This document shows, piece by piece, positions 38,173 through 46,563 of a stretch of 64,000 bases of DNA. The notes under the pieces were generated by a model. That model did not search any database. It was not told the DNA's origin and was given only the letters and a program-made list of their open reading frames with translations. Origin of the DNA: Paraliobacillus quinghaiensis. GTDB taxonomy: Bacteria; Bacillota; Bacilli; Bacillales; Amphibacillaceae. A program made the translations under genes and the position numbers. Numbering within the stretch: the stretch's first letter is position 1; each line of letters opens with the position of its first letter. The DNA is taken from assembly GCF_003426025.1 (NCBI RefSeq), contig NZ_QJSH01000011.1, forward strand, positions 49,275 through 113,274. Reading direction: 5' to 3'.

Positions 38173-39195
38173 TCACACCTCTTGTTTTAGCTGATTGCTA
38201 TAGTTAATCAGATAGTCCAATTTTGCTAAAGCTGCACCTGAATCAATGCTTTCACGCGCTAAATCAACACCTTCCTGTACTGTTTGTACTTTTCCGTTAG
38301 CAAAGATAGCCAACCCAGCATTCAGTAGCACAATATCACGATGAGCACCTTGTTTTCCTTCTAACACATCACGAAGAATTTGTGCATTTTCAAAAGCATC
38401 GCCACCTTTAATTGCTTCATTAGCATAAACTGGTAAACCTACCTCTTCTGGATGAAGTGTAAATTGCATCAATTCGCCAAGTTCCAATAGTACAAGATGA
38501 TTTTCACCAGCAAGTGATGCTTCATCCATATGTCCCGATCCATTTAAGATCAGTGCTCGTTTTCGACCGAGTCGATGCAATACATTTGCCATTTGCTCTA
38601 ATCGATCACGACGATAAATCCCTAAAAGTTGGGTAGTTAACGCAACTGGATTTGTCAGTGGGCCGATTAAATTAAATATAGTTGGGATCCGTAACTCTTT
38701 TCGCACCTTCATCATACGTTTGAGTGCTGGATGAACATGAGGGGCAAATAAGAATGCTATACCATTTTCTTTTAATAAAACTTGCATTTGTTCAGGTGTC
38801 ATTGCCAGTGAAACACCTAGTTGTTCTAACACATCTGCACTACCTGTTTTACTTGAAATACTTCTATTACCGTGCTTTGCAACGGTTATTCCAGCTCCAG
38901 CGATAACAAATGCTGACGTTGTACTAATATTAAAACTTTGTGAGCCATCTCCTCCAGTTCCGCAATTATCCATTACACCTGGAATTTCTTTTGGAATTGT
39001 TAATGATTTTTCTCGAATCACATTCACGAGTCCAGCTATTTCATCTGCTGTTTCTCCTTTTACTTTTAAAGATGTTAAAAATGCACCAATCTCTGTATCC
39101 GAAGTTTCTTCAGCAAACATAACACGAGCCGCTTCTTCCATTTCTACTAAAGTAAGATCCTCATGATTTGTTACTTTTTCAAGATATTGTCTCAT
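38173..39195 (-). CDS. trpD: Anthranilate phosphoribosyltransferase
   Basis: Transfers the phosphoribosyl group of PRPP to anthranilate. 340 residues. The PRPP motif DNCGTGGDGSQSFNISTT is complete, followed by GITVAKHGNRSISS and RMMKVRKELRIPTIFNLIGP (catalytic-site helix), then GHMDEAS. The start overlaps the end of trpG by 17 bases, with AAAAGGAGCGGTCAC upstream. Confidence 0.96.
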   Translation of the reverse strand: MRQYLEKVTNHEDLTLVEMEEAARVMFAEETSDTEIGAFLTSLKVKGETADEIAGLVNVIREKSLTIPKEIPGVMDNCGTGGDGSQSFNISTTSAFVIAGAGITVAKHGNRSISSKTGSADVLEQLGVSLAMTPEQMQVLLKENGIAFLFAPHVHPALKRMMKVRKELRIPTIFNLIGPLTNPVALTTQLLGIYRRDRLEQMANVLHRLGRKRALILNGSGHMDEASLAGENHLVLLELGELMQFTLHPEEVGLPVYANEAIKGGDAFENAQILRDVLEGKQGAHRDIVLLNAGLAIFANGKVQTVQEGVDLARESIDSGAALAKLDYLINYSNQLKQEV

Positions 39196-39778
39196 GTGAC
39201 CGCTCCTTTTTGATAGCCGCGAAAAAGTTCGCTAGCATTTGTTTCCCTGTATTCGTTCCTATTGATTCTGGGTGGAATTGCAAACCATATACTGGCAAAT
39301 AATTATGTTTCATCGCCATAATCTCTTGATCATCCATTGATGTAGCTGTAACCTGAAGAACATCTGGTACGGTATCTTGCTTCACTACTAATGAGTGATA
39401 ACGCATTACTTCTAGTGGCTGCTCTAAATAATGAAATACCTCATCTTGATTATGCTTAATCATCGACGTCTTACCGTGTTTAATATTTTTAGCGTGCGTT
39501 ACCGTTGCACCATAGGCAACACCTATCGCTTGATGCCCAAGACATATACCTAGAATAGGAAATGTGTCATCTAACTGTTTCACAACATCAATACATATCC
39601 CTGCTTCTTCTGGTGTTCCTGGTCCAGGTGATAAAATGATTGCTTCTGGATTTAATTTTTTAATTTCATCTATTGTTATTTTGTCATTCCTAACAACTTT
39701 TACTTCTTTATCTAACTCAGAGATATATTGAAATAAGTTGTAAGTAAAGGAATCATAATTATCAATTAAAAGGATCAT
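39179..39778 (-). CDS. trpG: Anthranilate synthase glutamine amidotransferase subunit
   Basis: Supplies ammonia from glutamine to TrpE. 199 residues with the class I triad: FPILGICLGHQAIG (nucleophile Cys) and GLQFHPESIGT (His, Glu), plus ILSPGPGTPEEAG for the oxyanion region. It sits inside the trp operon, unlike B. subtilis, where the shared trpG/pabA lies in the folate operon. That suggests a tryptophan-dedicated subunit here, though dual use is possible. The start follows the trpE stop by two bases. Confidence 0.95.
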   Translation of the reverse strand: MILLIDNYDSFTYNLFQYISELDKEVKVVRNDKITIDEIKKLNPEAIILSPGPGTPEEAGICIDVVKQLDDTFPILGICLGHQAIGVAYGATVTHAKNIKHGKTSMIKHNQDEVFHYLEQPLEVMRYHSLVVKQDTVPDVLQVTATSMDDQEIMAMKHNYLPVYGLQFHPESIGTNTGKQMLANFFAAIKKERSHETIS

Positions 39779-39780
39779 CT

Positions 39781-41175
39781 TTAATTTACCTCCAATAATG
39801 ACTTTGCTTTATTTAATGTTTCCTGATATTCTGCTGCAGGTTCAGAATCATATACAATCCCCGCTCCTGCTTGCACATATGCCTGTTTTCCCTTGATTAC
39901 CATCGTTCGAATTGCTAGTGCTAAGTCAACATCACCATTCATGTTGATATAGCCAACAGACCCTGCATATACGCCACGTTTTTTTGTTTCCAAATTATTA
40001 ATTATCTGCATCGCACGAATCTTTGGCGCTCCAGAAACAGTTCCAGCTGGTAATGTTGCTATTAATGCATCAATGCCTGTGATATTATTGTTAAGTTTTC
40101 CTTTGACTTCTGAAACAATGTGCATAACATGTTGATAACGTTCAATCATCATATACTTCGGAATCGTAAGGCTACCAACCTCACAGACACGGCCAAGATC
40201 ATTACGACTTAAATCGACTAACATCTTGTGTTCTGCTCTTTCCTTTTCGTCCGCAAGTAAATCTTTGGCATAGCTTTGATCCTTCTCTTCAGAATCACCT
40301 CTAGGTCGTGTACCTGCGATTGGATTGGTAATCACTTGATCTCCTTTTGTCTTTATCAGACTTTCTGGTGAAGCACCTAGTACAATGTACTGATCAAAAT
40401 CTATAAAAAACATATATGGTGATGGGTTTGCAATTCGTAACCTACGATAAAAGGTAAAAGGATCAACATCAAAACTTGCTTTCATCCGTTGTGATAATAC
40501 GACTTGAAAAATGTCTCCATCGGTAATATGTTGTTTTGCTTTTTCAACCATTCCCATAAATGTTTGTTGATCAATTGAAGGTTCAAATGATACTTTAATT
40601 AGATCTTCTACTTTTTCGTCTACAATTGTGTTTAGAGCCATTTCAATATCCTCTAACTTTTGCTGCAATTGCACTTTCGTTCGGTTTCCATCTAAATTCG
40701 TTGCAATAATTGTTACGGTTTGCTTTTTATGATCAAACACGACCACATCTTGATAAAACATAATGTGTACATCTGGCATTTTGATTTCATCTTCCAGTAG
40801 GGTTCCTATCTCTTCGTATTGACGGATCGTATCATACCCAATGTAACCGATCGCTCCCCCATAAAAGGCGAATGGTAGATCAAGTGCTTGATGTGGGATG
40901 TGACGTTTCACTACTTCTAAGGGTTTTCCCTCTTCAAAATAATGTGTGCTTTCTTGGTTGTCATACACAGTCGTCTCTTCCGCATCCCCTACAATTTCTT
41001 TAAAAGGATCAAAGCCGATAAAAGAATACCTTCCTTTTTCACCATGTCCGCTTGAGCTTTCTAATAAAAACTTCTTTTTTCCTTCCATACGATTAAACAC
41101 TGAAATTGGTGTTAATGTGTCTCCATTTATCTGTTTCTGTTGAAAAATTATAGTATGAGAAGTTGCTTTCATCAT
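39781..41175 (-). CDS. trpE: Anthranilate synthase component I
   Basis: Forms anthranilate from chorismate, the committed step of the pathway. 464 residues. FLLESSSGHGEKGRYSFIG near 35-53 is the tryptophan feedback-binding LLES region. DIFQVVLSQRM, NPIAGTRPRG, LVDLSRNDLGRV and PAGTVSGAPKIRAM form the chorismate site. The first of two consecutive ATG codons is used, ten bases after AAGGAG. It is the first gene behind the double T-box leader. Confidence 0.95.
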   Translation of the reverse strand: MMKATSHTIIFQQKQINGDTLTPISVFNRMEGKKKFLLESSSGHGEKGRYSFIGFDPFKEIVGDAEETTVYDNQESTHYFEEGKPLEVVKRHIPHQALDLPFAFYGGAIGYIGYDTIRQYEEIGTLLEDEIKMPDVHIMFYQDVVVFDHKKQTVTIIATNLDGNRTKVQLQQKLEDIEMALNTIVDEKVEDLIKVSFEPSIDQQTFMGMVEKAKQHITDGDIFQVVLSQRMKASFDVDPFTFYRRLRIANPSPYMFFIDFDQYIVLGASPESLIKTKGDQVITNPIAGTRPRGDSEEKDQSYAKDLLADEKERAEHKMLVDLSRNDLGRVCEVGSLTIPKYMMIERYQHVMHIVSEVKGKLNNNITGIDALIATLPAGTVSGAPKIRAMQIINNLETKKRGVYAGSVGYINMNGDVDLALAIRTMVIKGKQAYVQAGAGIVYDSEPAAEYQETLNKAKSLLEVN

Positions 41176-41212
41176 TTTTGAATCGCTCCTTGTTTTTTTG
41201 ATAATAAAAAAA

Positions 41213-41455
41213 TCCCCTATACACGCAAAAATAGCGTGTATAGGGGACGGTTTGATACCGCGGTGCCACCTCTATGTTGAAGGGTTGAAACTTCCACTCG
41301 ATGATTTGGTAACGGGAATCACCCGGCTTTTCCTACTTAGAACCTGTTCAGAAAAGCTCTCGTAAGTCCATTCTGTTCGCTCCTTATACCGGTTCCCAGC
41401 AAATCCCGGCTCTCTGTGATAATAGAGGCGCACATACTACTCTTACTCAAACGAT
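41213..41455 (-). promoter_or_regulatory. T-box leader 1 (promoter-distal), tryptophan specifier
   Basis: Reading the minus strand: the stem I parts AGAGAGCCGGGATTTG...GGAACCGG, the specifier region GAATGGACTTACGAGAGC with codon TGG (41368-41370), the conserved T-box AGGTGGCACCGCGG (41258-41271), and a terminator at 41214-41246. Uncharged tRNA-Trp pairing with the T-box bulge favours the antiterminator and lets trpE be transcribed. Confidence 0.95.
41214..41246 (-). terminator. Regulated terminator of T-box 1
   Basis: Stem CCCCTATACACGC / GCGTGTATAGGGG with a seven-base loop, followed on the minus strand by ATTTTTTTAT. It competes with the antiterminator. Confidence 0.93.
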
Positions 41456-41476
41456 TTACTTGATATAGTTGAAATT

Positions 41477-41762
41477 AAAAAAGCTTCCTCATCCGAAAAG
41501 GACGAGGAAACCCGTGGTACCACCTTAGTTAGCTGAAAGTCAGCCACTTTACCATCAAAGCTATACTATATAGCTCTAATAGCTGTCTCAGATAACGACG
41601 AGACATTTCGTCAAAGCCTACTACCCTTTTGTAAAGGGATTTGGTTTGAAAGCTCAGAAGTCCATTCACTTATCCTTTACACTAGTTCACACCAACCACT
41701 AGCTCTCTTTAGTAAAGCAAATAAGCTACTTCTCTTCGTCAACGCTTATAACCGTTTATATG
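41477..41762 (-). promoter_or_regulatory. T-box leader 2 (promoter-proximal), tryptophan specifier
   Basis: A second complete T-box in the same transcript. The specifier region AGTGAATGGACTTCTGAGC contains TGG (41662-41664), the T-box TAAGGTGGTACCACGGG is at 41511-41527, and the terminator TTCCTCGTCC / GGATGAGGAA followed by GCTTTTTT is at 41477-41509. Only about 25 bases separate it from T-box 1. Both sense tRNA-Trp, so transcription must pass two tRNA-dependent checkpoints. Confidence 0.95.
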
Positions 41763-41771
41763 TTGTCTCTT

Positions 41772-41800
41772 ATCATAATACGGTCAAATTATTTTGTCAA
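41772..41800 (-). promoter_or_regulatory. SigmaA promoter of the trp operon
   Basis: Minus strand TTGACA (41795-41800), 17-base spacer, TATGAT (41772-41777): five to six of six consensus bases in both boxes. Transcription should begin near 41765, immediately before T-box 2. A strong constitutive promoter fits control by attenuation alone. Confidence 0.9.
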
Positions 41801-41826
41801 CATTAATGCTTGAATTTTCAAACATT

Positions 41827-42321
41827 TTAATTAATGATACTTTTTCGTAGGTCAACTATTCTCCAAGTTCCGATCTCTGTCAGGTATGGCGAATGACGTA
41901 TATATGGCGTGCGTATTAGTTTAATTGACTTTATTGTTAAATCATTGCCTGTTATATCTTCTTCTAGCGCATGCCAGTATGCTTGCCAAATAAATTTCGA
42001 GCAATAATTCATCTTTTTATTACCTAATTGTGGATGAAAAAGATAGTTTTGCACTTCGCAAATATTTTCTTGAGCCCATTTAGCGATAATCTCTGCACCA
42101 TGTGGAGAGCGCAATAGCGTTATTTTACCTTTATTTTTGTGACGCGATATAAACTGTTTTAAGGTATCCGAAAATGCTCCTTTTGGATGGGAATGATAAA
42201 TATGGTAGTCTTGTCCAACAATAGCGCAATGACCCACTAACAAAGTCGACAAACTCTTTGAAGAATAAATGATATCTCCCGGTTGTATAGGGATGGTTGT
42301 TTTAATTGGTACACTATTCAT
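41827..42321 (-). CDS. YiiX-like/permuted papain-fold protein
   Basis: 164 residues without a signal peptide. IQPGDIIYSSKSLSTLLVGH and VGHCAIVGQDYHIYHSHPKG carry the probable catalytic His; MNYCSKFIWQAYWHALEED (about 109-127) carries the Cys. PGDIIY followed by a His and a later Cys is the pattern of permuted NlpC/P60 or YiiX hydrolases. It belongs to the same broad fold as the protein at 20463-21050 but is only distantly similar. It lies downstream of the DHQS-II-like gene in the same direction, 63 bases away. Substrate unknown. Confidence 0.6.
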   Translation of the reverse strand: MNSVPIKTTIPIQPGDIIYSSKSLSTLLVGHCAIVGQDYHIYHSHPKGAFSDTLKQFISRHKNKGKITLLRSPHGAEIIAKWAQENICEVQNYLFHPQLGNKKMNYCSKFIWQAYWHALEEDITGNDLTIKSIKLIRTPYIRHSPYLTEIGTWRIVDLRKSIIN

Positions 42322-42384
42322 TAATCCTCACCTCACATTAGTCATTCCCTTGAATACCACTTTTTAATTTTTGTAATAGCATCG

Positions 42385-42933
42385 TTAATATTCATTTATC
42401 TCTTCTTCTATTTTTTCACCTAAATGCCTGCCTGGTTGATCTGGATAGCAGACAATACGATCACCTTCTTCTAAATCAAGCACTGCTTTTGCTTCACCCT
42501 CTGTCGTTAAAACATGAACACTATCTGCTTGCTGTAATGTAGCTGAAATTTCTTGCTCTGTACCTTCTATCTGACAAACAATACGTAGAAAGGGGCGTTT
42601 TTCAACTTTGACCCTTCCAACAGCAACCTTTCTAAACTCATTTCCTTTCCAGATTGGGACTTCTAAACCTGGCTTCACCTCTGATAGATAGGTTGTTTTA
42701 TTTTCTCCTAGATGCAAGTATTGATGAATCGCACCTCCATTCATTCGAAATACACGGGGTGGATAGGTTTCGGTTGAACGATTCTCTGACAAGACAAGTA
42801 GATATCCATTTCCTGTATTTCCAACGAATATTCCCTCTAATGGATCGAGTTCATCAATTACATCTAGACACATGCGTGTGCCCATTCCAATTGGTGTTAC
42901 GGATACAACTTTTGCGCTAGCTAACTCTTCCAT
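42385..42933 (-). CDS. 3-dehydroquinate-synthase-II-like protein, C-terminal half only
   Basis: 182 residues resembling the second half of the archaeal-type 3-dehydroquinate synthase (AroB', about 320-370 residues). The matching blocks are in order: GMGTRMCLDVIDELDPLEG, IFVGNTGNGYLLVLSE, PRVFRMNGGAIHQYL, NKTTYLSEVKPGLEV, VAVGRVKVEKRPFLRI, ISATLQQADSVHVL and PGRHLGEKIEEEI. The N-terminal catalytic half is absent, and the ATG with TTGGAGAGATAAT upstream looks like a genuine start, so it is a short form, not a visible truncation. It lies 1.1 kb from the trp promoter. By itself it is unlikely to be a dehydroquinate synthase. Confidence 0.72.
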   Translation of the reverse strand: MEELASAKVVSVTPIGMGTRMCLDVIDELDPLEGIFVGNTGNGYLLVLSENRSTETYPPRVFRMNGGAIHQYLHLGENKTTYLSEVKPGLEVPIWKGNEFRKVAVGRVKVEKRPFLRIVCQIEGTEQEISATLQQADSVHVLTTEGEAKAVLDLEEGDRIVCYPDQPGRHLGEKIEEEINEY

Positions 42934-43046
42934 ATTATCTCTCCAATTCTATAAAATTTTTCTCTTTTTAGATAGATTTCCTATACCAATAATAGTAACA
43001 ATGATATACAATATTAGTTAGATTGACAAACAGGGGGATGCTTCAG

Positions 43047-43181
43047 ATGAGGAAATGGCTGGTTTTTTTATTTCTTCTATTAATAATTAGTTTTAGTGTG
43101 GTAGGTATGTTACAAAACTCCCCTACGCATGGAACAGAAGTAGAAACAACAATTGAAAAGAATTTTATACAGAATTCTTAG
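43047..43181 (+). CDS. 44-residue peptide with a signal-like N-terminus
   Basis: ATG at 43047, eight bases after CAGGGGGA, to TAG at 43181. The peptide starts MRKWLVFLFLLLIISFSVVG: a basic end followed by 17 hydrophobic residues. A polar tail follows, QNSPTHGTEVETTIEKNF and IQNS. It could be exported or remain as a single-pass membrane peptide. The good RBS, its own direction (divergent from the DHQS-like gene) and the terminator just beyond support a real gene. It has the size and shape of Phr-like propeptides, but nothing else links it to a receptor. No family recognised. Confidence 0.6.
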   Translation: MRKWLVFLFLLLIISFSVVGMLQNSPTHGTEVETTIEKNFIQNS

Positions 43182-43205
43182 TTTGCTTCACAAAATTTTC
43201 TATTA

Positions 43206-43244
43206 AAAAACGGAAGTGCGTTTAATAACGTACTTCCGTTTCTG
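43206..43244. terminator. Bidirectional terminator
   Basis: AAACGGAAGT / ACTTCCGTTT with A- and T-rich flanks, between the small peptide gene and the converging LysM/3D gene. Confidence 0.82.
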
Positions 43245-43245
43245 T

Positions 43246-44010
43246 TTAATCTAGTATAGTTACCTTTACCGTTCGAACACCCCATTTAAAGGCTTCATCT
43301 TTAGTTGGTACGTGGATATCAATTTTATTTCCTTTAATTGCTCCACCAATATCACCTGCGATCGCCTCTCCATAACCTTCCACATGCACCTTCGTACCTA
43401 ATGGAATAACATTTGGATCAACTGCAATGACTTTTTTGTTGCGATCTTCATTTAAATTAATCCCTGTGGATGTTATCCCTGAACAACCTGCACATTCAGC
43501 TGTATATGCAGTGGCTGTCATCGTCATTGTTTTAGTAGATTGATTAGCTTTCTGCGATTCTTTTGAACTTGTTTCAGGCTTTGTAGCCTTTTTAGTTTCT
43601 TTTTCTTCCTCTTGTACCACTTCATCATTTGTTATTTGTACCGATTTTACTTTCGGTTCACTCTTTTTACGTTTTAGCTCTGGTATAATTAATTCTTGGT
43701 CTACCTGAACCGCTTTAGTGGCTAATAGATTCCAAAATTTTAAATCTTCTTCTTTTACTTCGTGTGCTTTTGCTATTTTACGTAATGTATCGCCCTCTTT
43801 TACTGTATATACAAATAGTTCATTATTTTGTATTGTTTGTCCTGTAAACATGATCTCTTCATTTAATTCATTAAAGATTCTCTCATATTTTGGGGCAATT
43901 TCCCTAAGGTTATCTCCTTGAACCTCTTGGTACTCTTCTGCAGATGCAGTCAGTAGAGCAGTCAACGATACCGCTAGTCCGATAACAAGTGCTACGACTT
44001 TTTTCTTCAT
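43246..44010 (-). CDS. Secreted LysM-3D domain cell-wall protein (YocH-like)
   Basis: 254 residues from the ATG at 44010 (AAGGAGGGAAAACAG upstream). A signal peptide KKKVVALVIGLAVSLTALL ends at TASA-E near 24. A single LysM domain (about 66-110: YTVKEGDTLRKIAKAHEVKE) binds peptidoglycan. A charged, low-complexity linker follows, then the 3D domain: MTMTATAYTAECAGCSG, VIAVDPNVIPLGTKVHVEGY and AGDIGGAIKGNKIDIHVP with the three aspartates. The 3D fold resembles lytic transglycosylase MltA. YocH of B. subtilis, a WalRK-controlled wall hydrolase, has two LysM domains; here there is one. Confidence 0.87.
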   Translation of the reverse strand: MKKKVVALVIGLAVSLTALLTASAEEYQEVQGDNLREIAPKYERIFNELNEEIMFTGQTIQNNELFVYTVKEGDTLRKIAKAHEVKEEDLKFWNLLATKAVQVDQELIIPELKRKKSEPKVKSVQITNDEVVQEEEKETKKATKPETSSKESQKANQSTKTMTMTATAYTAECAGCSGITSTGINLNEDRNKKVIAVDPNVIPLGTKVHVEGYGEAIAGDIGGAIKGNKIDIHVPTKDEAFKWGVRTVKVTILD

Positions 44011-44122
44011 CTGTTTTCCCTCCTTCAATTTATCACAATGTCTATCCTAACATAGACGTTACCAACTTATGGTTACAGGAAGTTTAAGAAACTATGACAT
44101 TGATTACGATTGAAGGTTTCCT

Positions 44123-44148
44123 TGTCACACTTGTCATTACTTTGTAAT
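44123..44148. promoter_or_regulatory. Candidate WalR-type repeats upstream of the LysM-3D gene
   Basis: TGTCAT-TACTT-TGTAAT (44132-44148) differs by one base from the WalR consensus TGTWAH-N5-TGTWAH, and another TGTCAC lies at 44123-44128. It is about 120 bases upstream of the wall-hydrolase start. The orientation is opposite to that gene. Confidence 0.35.
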
Positions 44149-44297
44149 AAACTGACCATTTGGCCACATTACTGATACATTTTAGAATTTTTATTTCAAT
44201 ATCCAATAAAATGACTTGTTTTTTGTTTTTTGTTTTTCTTTCATTAGCCCTTATGTTCGCTTCACATCTAGTAGCTTAGAAAAATTAAGATACTAGG

Positions 44298-44326
44298 TTG
44301 AATAATTGCAATTGTTATCATATAAT
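44298..44326 (+). promoter_or_regulatory. SigmaA promoter of the gal operon
   Basis: TTGAAT (44298-44303), 17-base spacer, TATAAT (44321-44326), 54 bases before the galK start. Confidence 0.85.
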
Positions 44327-44342
44327 AAACGTAAGTTAGTAA

Positions 44343-44356
44343 ATTAATTTAATTAA
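44343..44356 (+). promoter_or_regulatory. Candidate operator for the ROK repressor
   Basis: ATTAATTTAATTAA lies just downstream of the predicted transcription start of galK. The same 14 bases occur at 50525-50538 upstream of the ROK gene. Binding here would block the gal promoter. The element is AT-only in an AT-rich genome, so chance is not excluded. Confidence 0.5.
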
Positions 44357-44379
44357 GTTTAATTAGGAGGTCATTATTT

Positions 44380-45564
44380 ATGGAAACAACTGCTTTATTC
44401 AAAGCGTTTAAAAATGTTTTTCAAACAGATAAAACACCACGTTTGTTTTTTGCTCCGGGTCGAATAAACTTGATTGGTGAACATACGGACTATAATGGTG
44501 GCTATGTATTCCCTGCTTCAATATCTTTCGGGACCTATGCCTTAGCCATGAAACGTACTGATCAGAAAATAAGGCTATACTCCATGAACTTCGTTGACAA
44601 TGGTATTGTTACGACAACACTTGATGATTTATCATATGACACAAAAGATGATTGGGCTAACTATCCTAAAGGAATGATTTCTAAGCTAATGGAAGCGGGA
44701 TTTTCTATTGATACCGGCTTTGATGTACTTTTCTTTGGTAACATTCCAAATGGAGCTGGTTTATCGTCATCTGCATCAATAGAATTAGCTACAGGTGTAT
44801 TAGTTGAAAAACTATTTAATTTAAATATTAATCGTATTCACATGGTACAATTGGGACAGAAAGTGGAAAATGAATATATCGGTGTAAACAGTGGTATTAT
44901 GGACCAATTTGCCATTGGCATGGGAAAAAAAGATCATGCTATTTTACTAGATTGTAATACACTAGAATATCAATACGCACCAGTTAAACTGAATGATTAC
45001 GTCATTATGATTATTAATACAAACAAACGACGTGAATTAGCTAGTTCTAAATATAATGAGCGTAGAAGTGAATGTGAAAATGCGTTAGCTGACTTACAAT
45101 CAACATTAGCTATTAACAGTTTAGGCGAACTATCTATAGCGTCATTTGAGCAACACAAAGACTTAATCAAAAGTGAAATAGACCAGAAGCGTGCGAAACA
45201 TGCTGTTTATGAAAATCAACGAACGAAAGATGCATTAGAAAAATTACAGACAGGTGACTTAACTGCATTTGGGGAATTAATGAATCAATCTCACCTTTCG
45301 CTCCAACATGATTATGAAGTTACAGGTATTGAACTAGATACAATCGTTGAAGCTGCATGGCAACAACCTGGCGTCTTAGGTGCTAGAATGACAGGAGCTG
45401 GCTTTGGCGGATGCGCGATTGCTATTACGCCTCTTGACCAAGTTGATACTTTTAAAGAAAACATCAATGCGATATATAAAGAAAAAACCGGCTATGATGC
45501 AACATTTTATGTGGCAACAATTGGGGATGGCGCAAAAGAAATTACAACAGAAGGAGTGTTATAA
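44380..45564 (+). CDS. galK: Galactokinase
   Basis: Phosphorylates galactose to galactose-1-phosphate with ATP (GHMP kinase). 394 residues. PGRINLIGEHTDYNGGYVFP (near 28-47) is the galactokinase signature, GNIPNGAGLSSSASIE the GHMP ATP loop, and GARMTGAGFGGCAI the third motif. SGIMDQFAIGMG includes the catalytic Asp. RBS TTAGGAGGTCATTATTT. First gene of galK-galE-galT-galM; galE starts at the next base after its stop. Confidence 0.96.
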   Translation: METTALFKAFKNVFQTDKTPRLFFAPGRINLIGEHTDYNGGYVFPASISFGTYALAMKRTDQKIRLYSMNFVDNGIVTTTLDDLSYDTKDDWANYPKGMISKLMEAGFSIDTGFDVLFFGNIPNGAGLSSSASIELATGVLVEKLFNLNINRIHMVQLGQKVENEYIGVNSGIMDQFAIGMGKKDHAILLDCNTLEYQYAPVKLNDYVIMIINTNKRRELASSKYNERRSECENALADLQSTLAINSLGELSIASFEQHKDLIKSEIDQKRAKHAVYENQRTKDALEKLQTGDLTAFGELMNQSHLSLQHDYEVTGIELDTIVEAAWQQPGVLGARMTGAGFGGCAIAITPLDQVDTFKENINAIYKEKTGYDATFYVATIGDGAKEITTEGVL

Positions 45565-46560
45565 ATGCGCGTATTAGTCTTAGGTGGAGCTGGCTATATC
45601 GGATCTCATGCAGTATATCAATTAATTGACCAAGGACATGAGCCAATTGTTATCGATAATTTAGAAACAGGTCATCGCGATGCAGTTCATCCTGATGCAG
45701 TATTTTATCCTGGAGATATTCGTGATATTGAATTTTTAAGGGAAGTATTTGTAAATGAACAGATAGATGCTGTCTTACATTTTGCTGCAAATTCTCTAGT
45801 TGGGGAATCAATGGAAAACCCTTTAAAATACTTTGATAATAATGTTCATGGCACACAGGTTTTACTTCAAGCGATGCAAGAATCTAAAATTGATAAAATT
45901 GTTTTCTCTTCAACAGCTGCAACCTACGGCGAGCCTGAATCAGTTCCAATCACAGAAACAATGCCAACTGTACCAACGAGCACTTATGGGGAAACCAAAT
46001 TAACTATGGAAAAATTGATGAAGTGGTGTGAAGCTGCTTATGGCATGCGTTATGTTTCCTTACGCTACTTTAACGTTGCGGGAGCAAGAGCAACCGGTGA
46101 AATTGGAGAAGATCACCGACCAGAAACCCATCTAATCCCGATCATTTTACAAGTTGCATTGAATCAACGTGAGCACATTACTGTTTTTGGAGAAGATTAT
46201 CCAACAGAAGATGGTACATGTATTCGTGACTACATTCATGTTGAAGATTTAATTAATGCGCATATTCTTGCCTTGGAATACTTACAAAAAGGTGGGGCAA
46301 GTGATGTGTTTAACTTAGGAAGTAGCCAGGGTTTCTCTGTAAAAGAAATGATTGAAGCAGCAAGAAGCGTTACCAATCATCCAATCCCAGAAAAAGTTGG
46401 CCAACGTCGTGCCGGGGATCCAAGCACTTTAATTGCATCATCAGAAAAAGCAAAAACAATTCTAAATTGGGACCCTAAGAAAACAGAAATTAATAAAATC
46501 ATTGAAGATGCATGGCAGTGGCATCAACAACATCCTCATGGTTATGGAAAGGATGTGTAA
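45565..46560 (+). CDS. galE: UDP-glucose 4-epimerase
   Basis: Interconverts UDP-galactose and UDP-glucose using tightly bound NAD+. 331 residues of the extended SDR type. [14 protein letters not shown] (7-20) binds [15 protein letters not shown] carries the catalytic Ser/Thr, and [13 protein letters not shown] the Tyr-x-x-x-Lys pair. RYFNVAGA and RDYIHVEDL are further family marks. Stop and start of galK and galE adjoin without spacing, and the RBS (GAAGGAGTGTT) lies within galK. Confidence 0.96.
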   Translation: MRVLVLGGAGYIGSHAVYQLIDQGHEPIVIDNLETGHRDAVHPDAVFYPGDIRDIEFLREVFVNEQIDAVLHFAANSLVGESMENPLKYFDNNVHGTQVLLQAMQESKIDKIVFSSTAATYGEPESVPITETMPTVPTSTYGETKLTMEKLMKWCEAAYGMRYVSLRYFNVAGARATGEIGEDHRPETHLIPIILQVALNQREHITVFGEDYPTEDGTCIRDYIHVEDLINAHILALEYLQKGGASDVFNLGSSQGFSVKEMIEAARSVTNHPIPEKVGQRRAGDPSTLIASSEKAKTILNWDPKKTEINKIIEDAWQWHQQHPHGYGKDV

Positions 46561-46563
46561 CAT

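Noticed and set aside
41176..41826. TRAP-type control of trpE
   Set aside because: No run of GAG/TAG triplets was seen in the leader; instead two T-boxes with Trp specifiers are present.
43047..43181. Propeptide cognate to the TPR regulator at 28.5 kb
   Set aside because: The size and leader fit, but the genes are 14 kb apart with no shared regulation visible, so I did not claim the pairing.
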